From Solobacterium sp. (GTDB lineage: Bacteria > Bacillota_I > Bacilli_A > Erysipelotrichales > Erysipelotrichaceae): 39,496 bases of DNA. The DNA is taken from assembly GCA_017420585.1 (NCBI GenBank), contig JAFOIT010000058.1, forward strand, positions 1 through 39,496. The letters run 5' to 3'. Of this stretch, positions 16,369 to 24,473 are shown piece after piece; the stretch's first letter is position 1, and every line of letters begins with the position of its first letter. The position numbers and the translations under genes are program-made. The notes beneath the pieces are model-generated. The model was not told where the DNA came from. It was given only the letters and a program-made list of their open reading frames with translations, and searched no databases.

Positions 16369-17277
16369 ATGAAAAAACCGGTACTGGTAATTTTAGCAGC
16401 GGGCATTGGCAGCCGCTATGGGGGAATGAAACAGATTGACGGCGTAGGCAATCACGGTGAACCGATCATCGAGTTTTCCATCTATGACGCATACCGGGCC
16501 GGCTTTGAAAAAGTAATACTGATCATCAAGAAGGAACACGAGGCTGTCTTCCGTTCCTGCCTGACGGACCGGGTAGAGCGGCACATGGAGGTAGGCTTCG
16601 CCTATCAGGACATGCATGACCTGCCGGACGGCCTGGAAGTGCCGGAAGGCAGAACCAAGCCATGGGGCACTACCCATGCCCTGTGGGCCTGCCGGGATAT
16701 CGTGGACGGCCCGTTCGCAATCATCAACGCGGATGACTTCTACGGCCGCAATGCCTATAAGACAATTTATGACTATCTCTGCAATGAGATCGAAGATGAC
16801 AAATACGCGATGGTGGGCTGGCAGTGCAGAAACACCCTGACCGACCACGGCACCGTAACCCGGGGCGTCTGCCAGACAAACCCGGAAGGCTATCTGACCG
16901 ATATCGTGGAGATCAAGGAGATTGCCAAGAAAGACGGGAAGTGCATCGCGATCCGGAACGGCAAGCCGGAGGAACTGCCGGATGACACGCTGGTATCAAT
17001 GAACTTCTGGGGCTTCACACCGAAGATCTTCGCGGAAGTCGAGCCGATCATGGCTGAATACCTGAAGAACAATATCCCGGTCAACCCGGAGAAGTGCGAG
17101 CACGTGATTCCGACCGCGGTCGGTGACCTGGTGGAAAGCGGGAAATGTTCCGTGAAGGTACTCTCCAGCGCCGATGACTGGTTCGGCGTCACCTACCAGG
17201 AAGACAAGCCGGAAGTCATCAGGCGGATCCAGGAACTGAAGGATGCCGGGGTCTATCCCGACATCGTCTGGGAATAA
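16369..17277 (+). CDS. Sugar-phosphate nucleotidyltransferase family protein
   Basis: This 302-residue protein has the NTP_transferase fold: N-terminal LAAGIGSRYGGMKQID is a variant of the GxGTRxxPxT nucleotide loop, and INADDFYG is the metal-binding Asp segment. Such enzymes join a sugar-1-phosphate (or related phosphate) to a nucleoside triphosphate, giving an activated sugar. The loop variant with GGMKQI differs from GalU and RmlA, so the substrate cannot be named. Proximity to galT fits sugar-nucleotide metabolism. The ribosome site AAAGGAG (16347-16353) is 15 nt from the ATG, unusually far, and no in-frame start lies closer. Confidence 0.8.
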   Translation: MKKPVLVILAAGIGSRYGGMKQIDGVGNHGEPIIEFSIYDAYRAGFEKVILIIKKEHEAVFRSCLTDRVERHMEVGFAYQDMHDLPDGLEVPEGRTKPWGTTHALWACRDIVDGPFAIINADDFYGRNAYKTIYDYLCNEIEDDKYAMVGWQCRNTLTDHGTVTRGVCQTNPEGYLTDIVEIKEIAKKDGKCIAIRNGKPEELPDDTLVSMNFWGFTPKIFAEVEPIMAEYLKNNIPVNPEKCEHVIPTAVGDLVESGKCSVKVLSSADDWFGVTYQEDKPEVIRRIQELKDAGVYPDIVWE

Positions 17278-17281
17278 CAAT

Positions 17282-17307
17282 AAAAGGTGCGGGCAGCCGC
17301 ACCTTTT
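17282..17307. terminator. Bidirectional intrinsic terminator between convergent genes
   Basis: AAAAGGTGCGG and CCGCACCTTTT form an 11-bp stem with a GCAG loop. TTTTGTTTT follows on the plus strand and TTTTATTG on the minus strand, so it serves both the nucleotidyltransferase gene and coaX. Confidence 0.85.
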
Positions 17308-17319
17308 GTTTTCTGCCGG

Positions 17320-18108
17320 TTATACTCTGCCGGCTTTTTTCATCAGGTCATAGATGACCCGCATGCCATGGTATGCCAGGTCCGGATCATACTCGTCAAT
17401 CAGATCGGTGGCCGAGGACACCACCCTGCCCAGGCCGCCGGTCGCGATAACCCGGCAGTCTGGATCGTGCAGTTCTTCTTTCATCCGGCGGATAATCGTT
17501 TCGATCATGCCGATATAGCCGATGACCACACCGACCTGCATGGCATCCACCGTGTTGGATGCCAGTGAACTTTCCGGAACCCGGATTTCGATCTCCGGCA
17601 GCTTGGCGGTATTGTCGGTCAGCACATTGGCGCTGATGCCCAGCCCCGGGCAGATGACCGCGTAACGGAAGAACGCGTCTTTGGAGACATAGGTCAGGGT
17701 CGTGGCAGTGCCGAAATCCAGCACCAGGCAGGAATCCTGGACCCGGCTGTATGCGGCGGCCATATCCACCAGCAGGTCAGCGCCGACCTCGCGGGGATTG
17801 TCGATTGCCACGGTAATGCCGGTCTCGGTCTCGTGGTCGATGATCAGCGGTTTTCTGCCAAACGTCTTGTACACGGCGGCGCTGAGGGTATAGTTCAGTT
17901 TCGGCACAACACTGGACAGAACGATATCTTCAATTTCCTCCGGACGGACGCCTGCCGTTTCCAGGAAGGAATAGAGAAATGTCATGAATTCATCACTGGT
18001 GCGGGGTGTCTTTGTCATCAGCCGGAAGCTGTCTACAATCCGGTCCCCGTCCATCAGCCCGATGGCAATATTGGTATTGCCGGTATCAATCGTCAGAAGC
18101 ATACGCAT
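17320..18108 (-). CDS. coaX: Type III pantothenate kinase
   Basis: This 262-residue enzyme catalyses the first step of coenzyme A synthesis, ATP-dependent phosphorylation of pantothenate. It belongs to the ASKHA fold: phosphate-1 motif IDTGNTN near the N-terminus, GADLLVDMAAAY with the catalytic Asp, LVLDFGTATTLT (phosphate-2) and ATGGLG. CoaX enzymes are not inhibited by CoA and need a monovalent cation. Two starts fit: ATG at 18108 (3 nt after AGGAG) and ATG at 18102 (9 nt after it). The second has better spacing and gives MLLTIDTG. Confidence 0.95.
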   Translation of the reverse strand: MRMLLTIDTGNTNIAIGLMDGDRIVDSFRLMTKTPRTSDEFMTFLYSFLETAGVRPEEIEDIVLSSVVPKLNYTLSAAVYKTFGRKPLIIDHETETGITVAIDNPREVGADLLVDMAAAYSRVQDSCLVLDFGTATTLTYVSKDAFFRYAVICPGLGISANVLTDNTAKLPEIEIRVPESSLASNTVDAMQVGVVIGYIGMIETIIRRMKEELHDPDCRVIATGGLGRVVSSATDLIDEYDPDLAYHGMRVIYDLMKKAGRV

Positions 18109-18194
18109 ATTCTCCTTTCAGGATCTCTGTTCTGATTATAATGCGGATTGCCGGTGATTCGGCTATAATTCTCGGGAAGGAGTCGTTTATTATT

Positions 18195-18737
18195 ATGAAA
18201 TATCTGGTTGTCTCTGATATCCACGGGGCTGCGGAAGGTGCCCGCAGGGCCCTGGAAGCGATCTCATATCACGGCTGTGACGCCGTGCTCTGCCTGGGTG
18301 ATGTGCTGTACCACGGTCCGCGCAACGACCTGCCGGAAGACTATGCCCCGAAGGAGGTCATTGCCCTGCTGAACCCGCTGTACGAAAAGATCACTGCCGT
18401 GCGCGGCAACTGCGATGCCGAAGTGGACCAGATGGTTCTTGATTTCCCGGTGACCGCGGACTACAACATCCTGTATCTGGGGGCGCGGAAAGTCTTCCTG
18501 AGCCATGGCCACATCTACAGTCCGGAGCACCTGCCCCACCTGCAGGCCGGTGATGTCTTCCTCTCCGGCCACACCCATGTCCCCACCTGTGAGATCTGTG
18601 ACGGCATCTATCTGCTGAACCCGGGATCCTGTGCCCTGCCGAAGGGCAGCCATCCCCGCTCCTACGGCATTCTGGATGAAACCGGCTTCACGGTCTTCAG
18701 TCTGGACCATAAGGTCTGCGAGACTATACAGTTCTGA
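18195..18737 (+). CDS. yfcE: YfcE/MJ0936-family metallophosphodiesterase
   Basis: This 180-residue calcineurin-like phosphodiesterase has all metal-binding blocks: SDIHG, CLGDVLYHG, RGNCDAEVD, LSHGH and SGHTHVP. The closest named group is E. coli YfcE, which hydrolyses model phosphodiesters; the natural substrate is unknown. I chose the ATG at 18195 because it follows GGAAGGAG by 12 nt and gives the normal start MKYLVVSDIHG; the open frame extends upstream with no domain. A -10-like TATAAT is at 18164-18169. It is divergent from coaX. Confidence 0.9.
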   Translation: MKYLVVSDIHGAAEGARRALEAISYHGCDAVLCLGDVLYHGPRNDLPEDYAPKEVIALLNPLYEKITAVRGNCDAEVDQMVLDFPVTADYNILYLGARKVFLSHGHIYSPEHLPHLQAGDVFLSGHTHVPTCEICDGIYLLNPGSCALPKGSHPRSYGILDETGFTVFSLDHKVCETIQF

Positions 18738-18741
18738 AAAT

Positions 18742-18775
18742 AAAAGCGGTTCACATACGCTGTGAACCGCTTTTT
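18742..18775. terminator. Bidirectional intrinsic terminator between convergent genes
   Basis: A 14-bp perfect stem (AAAAGCGGTTCACA) with loop TACGC ends in TTTTT on the plus strand and TTTTATTTT on the minus strand. It serves the phosphodiesterase gene and rbsK. Confidence 0.9.
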
Positions 18776-19684
18776 CTATGCATGCTGTTTCAGGAATTCC
18801 TCTGTTTCAGCCCGGTGCGGCATCGAGTCGCGGGCCGAGGGCCGTGTGACGCTGAGCGCGCTGGCGGCGCCGGCAAAGGTGCAGGCCTCAATCAGCGATG
18901 CCCCCTCATCCAGCTTCACTGCCATGGCCCCGTTGAAGCAGTCACCTGCCCCGACGGTATCTTTAGCCTGGACCCGGAAGGCCGGCAGACGGGTGAGCAC
19001 CCCGTCACTCAGGATCAGGCACCCATCTTCACCCACGGTCACGACAACATTGGCAACCCCGAGATCTGCCATATACCGCATCTTCTCCTCCCGGGGCAGA
19101 TCCTGCGGGACAAGCCCGTCCAGTTCTGTCTCATTCGGGGTCAGATAGTCAACATAGCGGTAATAAGCCGGATCGAAAGCCGGATTGAACGGAGCCGGGT
19201 TCAGAATGACTTTCGTGTCGCCGGCATGGGCCGTTTCCAGTACGGTGTAAATCGTTTCCAGCGGGATCTCCTGCTGGAGGATGATGTAATCCGCGTTTCT
19301 GATCAGGTCAGCATTGCTGCGGATATAGTCCGGCGTGCAGAGTTCATTGGAGCCGCGGCTGACAATAATCCGGTTCTGCCCGCTGTCTTCCACCTCGATC
19401 ATGGCGGTTCCCGTCGGGGCATCATCCGTCACTTTGACAGCAGACACGTCAATGCCGTCAGCGGCAAGATGTCCGGTCAGGGCCCGGCCGCTGTCATCAT
19501 TTCCGACACAGCCCAGCATGGTTACCCGGCCGCCCAGCCGTCCGGCTGCCGTGGCCTGGTTTGACCCCTTGCCACCGTCACTGAAGAACATCCCTCTGGC
19601 CGCAATTGTCTGACCGGGTCTGACAAATTCAGGAACCCGGAAGTTGATGTCCATATTCAGACTTCCGATAACAAGGATACTCAT
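18776..19684 (-). CDS. rbsK: Ribokinase (PfkB family)
   Basis: This 302-residue PfkB kinase phosphorylates D-ribose to ribose-5-phosphate. Visible motifs are the N-terminal GSLNMDINF, the sugar-binding GGKGSNQATAAGRLGG near residue 38, PNETE near 180 and the anion-hole/catalytic DTVGAGDCFNGA near 245. These match ribokinase better than fructokinase. No ribose transporter or rbsD is nearby. The start codon follows the stop of the upstream peptidase gene directly (TAAATG), so translation is coupled. Confidence 0.9.
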   Translation of the reverse strand: MSILVIGSLNMDINFRVPEFVRPGQTIAARGMFFSDGGKGSNQATAAGRLGGRVTMLGCVGNDDSGRALTGHLAADGIDVSAVKVTDDAPTGTAMIEVEDSGQNRIIVSRGSNELCTPDYIRSNADLIRNADYIILQQEIPLETIYTVLETAHAGDTKVILNPAPFNPAFDPAYYRYVDYLTPNETELDGLVPQDLPREEKMRYMADLGVANVVVTVGEDGCLILSDGVLTRLPAFRVQAKDTVGAGDCFNGAMAVKLDEGASLIEACTFAGAASALSVTRPSARDSMPHRAETEEFLKQHA

Positions 19685-20767
19685 TTACTCTATGACCTCC
19701 AGTTCTTTCGGCAGCGCGTTCAGGTTCTCATAGCCGTCTTCTGTAATCAGCACCAGGTCTTCGATTCTGACGCCGGCAGTGGCCGGATCATAGATACCCG
19801 GTTCAATGGAGAAAATGTTGCCCGGCTCGGTGAGGCTCTGGTTGGCCAGGGATACATCACCGAATTCATGATCCTGCAGGCCGATGAAATGACCCAGGCG
19901 GTGGGTGAAGAACTTTCCGAAGCCGCCCTCCGTGATGATGTCGCGGGCTTTCCTGTCGATATCGGCAATGACAATGCCCGGCTTCAGCATGGCCTCAGCT
20001 TCCATGTTGGCCCTGAGAACCAGCTCATATACCCTTCTCTGGTCCGCATTCGGTTCCTTTTTGTAGAAATAGGTCCTGGTCATATCCGAGCAGTAGTCCT
20101 CAACAACGCAGCCGACATCAAACAGCACCAGGTCGCCTTCCTTCAGCGGCGTGTCATCCGGCATGTGATGCGGATCGGTTGAGTTGATACCGAACGAGAC
20201 AATCGGCGGGAAGGAATATCCCGTGGCTCCGAAGGACTTGTAAATTGCCATGGTCTGCGCGGCGACTTCCTTTTCGGTAACGCCTTCGTGCAGGAGTTTC
20301 TTAAATTCGGTCAGCGCCAGGTCATTGGCTTTTGAAGCCTTCTTCATACTGGCGATTTCAGCCGCGTCCTTGATGGCCCTGGTCCGGTCAACGGCAATGG
20401 AGGAATTGACGACCCTGGAAGCTTTGCCGCTGCTGATCAGCGGCAGCAGGAATCGGGCTTCCATGGCCTTGTCCACGCCCAGCACAGCGCCTTCCCCGAT
20501 CCGGCCGTCAAACAGCGGCATGACCGGATCCGTGTCCGTGTAATAAACCTGCTCGAGACCGAGATCCTCAGTCACATTGAACAGTTCGTTCAGGAAAATC
20601 ACCGGTTTGGTATCCTGACCGATCATCATGGCCAGGAACCGTTCACCGGCCCAGACCATCCGCCCGGTCAGATAGAAGATCGCCATCGGGTCCGTGATTA
20701 CCATCTGGTCGACATTCATCTCCCGGAGCTTCTGCAGCACGCGTTCTACTCTGTCTTGTTTCAGCAT
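19685..20767 (-). CDS. Xaa-Pro aminopeptidase/prolidase (M24 family)
   Basis: This 360-residue protein has an N-terminal creatinase-like domain (1-125) and a C-terminal pita-bread catalytic domain. Metal ligands are visible: the first Asp in LFDVGCVVEDY, the second in SDMTRTYF, His in HRLGHFIGLQDHE, Glu in FSIEPGIYDP and Glu in GVRIEDLVLIT. It removes or cleaves at X-Pro bonds of peptides in the cytoplasm. It is the first gene of a pair with rbsK. Whether it is an aminopeptidase P or a prolidase cannot be told from sequence. Confidence 0.9.
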   Translation of the reverse strand: MLKQDRVERVLQKLREMNVDQMVITDPMAIFYLTGRMVWAGERFLAMMIGQDTKPVIFLNELFNVTEDLGLEQVYYTDTDPVMPLFDGRIGEGAVLGVDKAMEARFLLPLISSGKASRVVNSSIAVDRTRAIKDAAEIASMKKASKANDLALTEFKKLLHEGVTEKEVAAQTMAIYKSFGATGYSFPPIVSFGINSTDPHHMPDDTPLKEGDLVLFDVGCVVEDYCSDMTRTYFYKKEPNADQRRVYELVLRANMEAEAMLKPGIVIADIDRKARDIITEGGFGKFFTHRLGHFIGLQDHEFGDVSLANQSLTEPGNIFSIEPGIYDPATAGVRIEDLVLITEDGYENLNALPKELEVIE

Positions 20768-20844
20768 ATCTATTTCTCCCTTCTTATCGGTTCATGAACT
20801 TGCGGTATTTCATCACAGTTACATTGTCGCACAAACGGCAGAAG

Positions 20845-20870
20845 AAAAGTCTGCATTTTTCATGCAGACT
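20845..20870 (-). terminator. Intrinsic terminator after the CoA-disulfide reductase gene
   Basis: On the minus strand AGTCTGCAT-GAAAA-ATGCAGACT is a perfect 9-bp stem followed by TTTCTTC. The U tract is short. It lies 10 nt past the stop codon. Confidence 0.7.
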
Positions 20871-20880
20871 AACTGATTGT

Positions 20881-22575
20881 TTACTTGAAGTTATAGGCTG
20901 TCACAATGGGTTCCCGGCCCTGCAGGGTATCCTGCGGATACTCGTACAGGGAAATGCCCAGGAAGGAACCGGAAATGTTATACAGATTGTCGAAACCGCG
21001 CTGCTGCAGGGCCATGATCGCGTTGTAGCTGCGCTGGCTGCTGCGGCAGTGCAGGTAGACCGGGACATCGTGCGGGATTTCATCGGTTCTCTGACGCAGC
21101 TGGCTGAGCGGGATATTCACGGCATTCTTCAGATGGCCGGCCGCGAATTCGTTCGGCTCACGGACGTCAATGATGCAGGCATCGGATTCCACCAGGGAGC
21201 GGACTTCGGACACCTTGACCTGGCGGAAGCGGCCATGCAGGATATTCAGGCCGACCAGGGCAGCCATGTTGGTGACATCCTTGGCGGTACTGACAACCGG
21301 TGCATAGCAGAGTTCCAGATCCTTCAGGTCTTCCAGCGTGCCGTGCATCTTGATCAGGGCTGCGATGATATCCACCCGCCGGTCAGCCGCGCCCTTGCCG
21401 ATGGCCTGGGCCCCGAGGATCTTCCCAGAAGGCACTTCAAACAGCAGCTTGAAGAACATGACACTGTTGCCGGGCATCAGGGCAACCCGGTCGTTGGCCA
21501 GCAGATAGACGAAATCATAGGCAATGCCGGCCGCCTTTGCGCTCTTTTCACTCAGACCGGTGCTGGCCGCGTACAGATCAAAGATCCGGACGACCGAAGA
21601 ACCGATAAAGCCGAGTTCCCGGCTGTCAACACCGCAGATATGATCCGCCGCTGCCCGGGCTTCCATCTGGGCCGGCCAGGCAAGCGCCAGCCGCATGGCC
21701 TTCCCGGTCTGTTCATTCCGGACTTCCACTGCGTCACCGACTGCGTAGATATCCGGATCGCTGGTCTGGTAATTGCCGTTTACCTTGATGCCGCCTGTTT
21801 CCCCGATCTCCAGGCCGGCTGCCCGGGCCAGGGTTGTTTCCGGACGGACACCGATGGCCATCACAACAGCCTGCGCCGGAACCCGTCTGCCGGAGGCTGT
21901 TTCAACCTCACCCTCACGGATCGCCGCAATGCCGTCATTGAGAATCAGTTCCACCCCATGGTCCATCATTTCCTTGTGAAGGGTCTGCACCATATCATAG
22001 TCAAACGGGGCCATGATCTGATCAGCCGCTTCAATCAGGGCTGTCTTCCGGCCGGCATGGATCAGGTTTTCCGCCACTTCGCAGCCGATAAAGCCGCCGC
22101 CGATGACCGCCACATCCTGCACTTCATGGGTCTGCAGGTACTCATCGAGTTTCTGGATATCGACCACATTCCGGACAGTGAAGACATTCTCCCGGTCAAT
22201 CCCTTCAATCTTAGGCAGAATCGGGGCCCCGCCCGGTGAAAGCACCAGCTTGTCATAGGCTTCCTCATATTCTTCACCGGTATCTGTTTTCCGGACGGTA
22301 ACCGTCTTCTTCTGCGGATTGACCGCGGTCACTTCGCTCTGGGTGCGGACATCAATGTTGTACTGCTTCTTGAACCGTTCCGGGGTCATCATGATCAGCC
22401 GCTGTGCTTCCGCAACAGTCCGGCTCAGATAATACGGAAGGCAGCAGTTTGAGAATGATACATGCGGGCCTCTTTCAAAAATGGTTATGTCTGCCATTTC
22501 GTCAAGCCGCCGGATTCTGGCCGCTGCCGAAGCACCGCCGGCAACACCGCCAATAACCAAAATACGTCTGTTCAT
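20881..22575 (-). CDS. CoA-disulfide reductase/polysulfide reductase with rhodanese domain
   Basis: This 564-residue flavoprotein has an FAD-binding domain (VIGGVAGGASAAARIRR at 7-23), a CoADR-type active site SFSNCCLPYY, an NAD(P)H-binding loop (VIGGGFIGCEVAENL), a dimerisation domain and a C-terminal rhodanese domain (about 465-564) with active Cys in HCRSSQRS (C510). Family members reduce CoA disulfide or CoA persulfide and use NAD(P)H; the rhodanese carries sulfane sulfur. The redox Cys of CoADR is single; here two adjacent Cys (C44, C45) are present. Likely roles are CoA redox balance or polysulfide use. It is divergent from the AbgB-like gene. Confidence 0.92.
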   Translation of the reverse strand: MNRRILVIGGVAGGASAAARIRRLDEMADITIFERGPHVSFSNCCLPYYLSRTVAEAQRLIMMTPERFKKQYNIDVRTQSEVTAVNPQKKTVTVRKTDTGEEYEEAYDKLVLSPGGAPILPKIEGIDRENVFTVRNVVDIQKLDEYLQTHEVQDVAVIGGGFIGCEVAENLIHAGRKTALIEAADQIMAPFDYDMVQTLHKEMMDHGVELILNDGIAAIREGEVETASGRRVPAQAVVMAIGVRPETTLARAAGLEIGETGGIKVNGNYQTSDPDIYAVGDAVEVRNEQTGKAMRLALAWPAQMEARAAADHICGVDSRELGFIGSSVVRIFDLYAASTGLSEKSAKAAGIAYDFVYLLANDRVALMPGNSVMFFKLLFEVPSGKILGAQAIGKGAADRRVDIIAALIKMHGTLEDLKDLELCYAPVVSTAKDVTNMAALVGLNILHGRFRQVKVSEVRSLVESDACIIDVREPNEFAAGHLKNAVNIPLSQLRQRTDEIPHDVPVYLHCRSSQRSYNAIMALQQRGFDNLYNISGSFLGISLYEYPQDTLQGREPIVTAYNFK

Positions 22576-22692
22576 CTGACTATTCCTCCTGCCGGCAGCC
22601 GGTACTGATCCGCCTGCCGGATTTCTGTCTCCATTGTATTACATGGATGCTCGCTTATGTACTGGATTATTCTGTACCGGACGGTTTATGAA

Positions 22693-22701
22693 TGCTATGA
22701 T
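22693..22701 (+). promoter_or_regulatory. Extended -10 promoter for the amidohydrolase gene
   Basis: TGCTATGAT fits an extended -10 element, 30 nt before the start codon. The -35 region is poor. Confidence 0.45.
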
Positions 22702-22730
22702 TTTGTAAAATATCATCAAGGAAGGAATTC

Positions 22731-24176
22731 ATGAATATGGACAGAAAGAAACATGCATTGGATACCGTCGACCGGATTGCCGGCACGATCACCGCGCTCA
22801 GCGATGCGATCTTTGACCAGCCGGAAACCGCCTATACGGAAGTGACGGCAGCCGCCCGGCAGATCGATGTCCTGCGGCAGCTGGGATTCACGGTTGAGGA
22901 AAAGCTCGCCGGCATCCCGACAGCGTTCTCCGGACGCTGGGGCCAGGGGCACCCGGTAATCGGTATCCTCGGGGAATTCGATGCCCTCTCAGGCCTGAGC
23001 CAGGAAGCCGGAAACAGCCGGCCGAAGCCGCTGGTCAGCGGCGGGAACGGCCATGGCTGCGGGCATAACCTGCTCGGCAGCGCCGGCATTGCGGCAGCGC
23101 AGGCTGTCCGGACATACCTGGAAGAAAACAAGCTTGCCGGGACGATCATCTACTTCGGCTGTCCGGCTGAGGAAGGCGGCTCCGGCAAGGGTTTCATGGC
23201 CCGGGACGGGGTCTTTGATGAACTTGACTGTGCTGTTTCCTGGCATCCGGGAGACATGAACTGCACGGTCGTGTCATCCTCCCTGGCCAACATCGTTGTC
23301 CGTTACCATTTCACCGGCAAGCCCGCCCATGCGGCTGCCTCACCGCATCTTGGCCGCAGCGCTCTCGACGCCGTCACCCTGATGAATACCGGCGTGCAGT
23401 TCCTGCGGGAGCACATCATCCAGGAAGCCCGCATTCATTATGCCGTTACCGATACGGGCGGCTTCTCCGCCAACGTGGTCCAGGCCGAAGCCGAAGCCCT
23501 CTACATGATCAGAGCCCCGAAGATCGAGCAGGTCAATGAGATCTATGCCCGGGTCAATGACATTGCCAAAGGCGCAGCCCTGATGACCGGGACAAAGGAA
23601 AAGCACATCTTTGTCAAGGCAACCTCCGATATCCTGCCGAACCTGGCGCTGGAAACCGTCATGCAGAAGAATCTCGAGGAAATCCCCCTGCCGGAAGTGA
23701 CCGCCGAAGATATTGCCTTCGCCGAAGCCCTGCGCAGAACCTACAGCAACTGCGGCAATTCCATGCAGAAATACCTTGCCAAGCTGAGCCCGGAACAGGC
23801 TGCCCCGTTCCGTGACCATGTAAATGATGCCGTCTGCACATTTGTCCTGCCGATGCAGTCGGACGAAACGCCGATGGCCGGTTCCTCCGATGTCGGGGAT
23901 GTCAGCCAGGTCTGCCCGGTCGCGCAGATCAACACTGCCACCATTGCCCTGGATACACCAGGCCATTCATGGCAGGTCACAGCCCAAGGCAAGAGCCCGC
24001 TCGCCCATAAGGGCGAACTGTATGCCGCCAAGGTCATGGCCGGGTCAGTGATCGATCTGCTGGAAAACCCGGAAATCATTGCCGAAGCCAAGGCGGAATA
24101 TGCCCGCCGGCGGAACGGCATTCCGTTTGTTTCCCCAATCCCGGCCAGAACAAAGCCGCCGGTGCCGAAAAAGTAA
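22731..24176 (+). CDS. abgB: M20-family amidohydrolase, AbgB-like (p-aminobenzoyl-glutamate utilisation type)
   Basis: This 481-residue metallopeptidase-fold protein has the dinuclear zinc site residues of the M20D amidohydrolases: LGEFDALSGLSQ, GNGHGCGHNLLG, CPAEEGGSGKG, the dimerisation domain around KPAHAAASPHLGRSALDA, and a late His in GHSW. Length and motif order match AbgB, which with AbgA splits p-aminobenzoyl-glutamate, a folate breakdown product. No abgA or abgT is adjacent, so it may act on another N-acyl amino acid or dipeptide. The start has AAGGAAGGAATTC before it. Confidence 0.85.
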   Translation: MNMDRKKHALDTVDRIAGTITALSDAIFDQPETAYTEVTAAARQIDVLRQLGFTVEEKLAGIPTAFSGRWGQGHPVIGILGEFDALSGLSQEAGNSRPKPLVSGGNGHGCGHNLLGSAGIAAAQAVRTYLEENKLAGTIIYFGCPAEEGGSGKGFMARDGVFDELDCAVSWHPGDMNCTVVSSSLANIVVRYHFTGKPAHAAASPHLGRSALDAVTLMNTGVQFLREHIIQEARIHYAVTDTGGFSANVVQAEAEALYMIRAPKIEQVNEIYARVNDIAKGAALMTGTKEKHIFVKATSDILPNLALETVMQKNLEEIPLPEVTAEDIAFAEALRRTYSNCGNSMQKYLAKLSPEQAAPFRDHVNDAVCTFVLPMQSDETPMAGSSDVGDVSQVCPVAQINTATIALDTPGHSWQVTAQGKSPLAHKGELYAAKVMAGSVIDLLENPEIIAEAKAEYARRRNGIPFVSPIPARTKPPVPKK

Positions 24177-24200
24177 CCATATCCCCGTCATAAGACACAC

Positions 24201-24231
24201 AAGCGGAAATCAGGAAGATTTCCGCTTTTTT
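24201..24231 (+). terminator. Intrinsic terminator after the amidohydrolase gene
   Basis: AAGCGGAAAT-CAGGAAG-ATTTCCGCTT forms a 10-bp stem followed by T residues. Its end touches the stop codon of the convergent small gene. Confidence 0.85.
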
Positions 24232-24473
24232 CATGGCTGGCAGCTTTCCACGAACCATTTATCCTTTTCCAGGAAGAGGTTCTTCCGCTGCCCCTGGACC
24301 ATGCACACGTAGCGGACCCCGCAGCCGCCGACCGGTGATACCCTGCGGCTGACATTCAGGACCTGGTCCACCTTGTATTTCCGCCCGTCTTCCCAGCAGA
24401 TATACATCGGCATCATCTTCCCGCTTTTCCTGTGCATGGCAATCACATCCACATATTTTTTATACAGATCCAT
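24231..24473 (-). CDS. Small protein coupled to the Y-family polymerase
   Basis: This 80-residue protein has no signal or TM segment. It reads as a small beta-rich domain: CWEDGRKYKVDQVL, then VRYVCMVQGQRKNLFLE and WFVESCQP at the end. Its start overlaps the polymerase gene by 14 nt, so the two are translationally coupled and part of the same DNA-damage transcript. I cannot name the family. A polymerase accessory role is inferred from coupling only. Confidence 0.65.
   Translation of the reverse strand: MDLYKKYVDVIAMHRKSGKMMPMYICWEDGRKYKVDQVLNVSRRVSPVGGCGVRYVCMVQGQRKNLFLEKDKWFVESCQP

Noticed and set aside
20794-22239. 481-codon open frame antisense to the CoA-disulfide reductase gene
   Set aside because: The minus-strand frame has complete FAD, NAD and rhodanese motifs; the antisense translation is His/Asp/Gln-rich with no fold signal.
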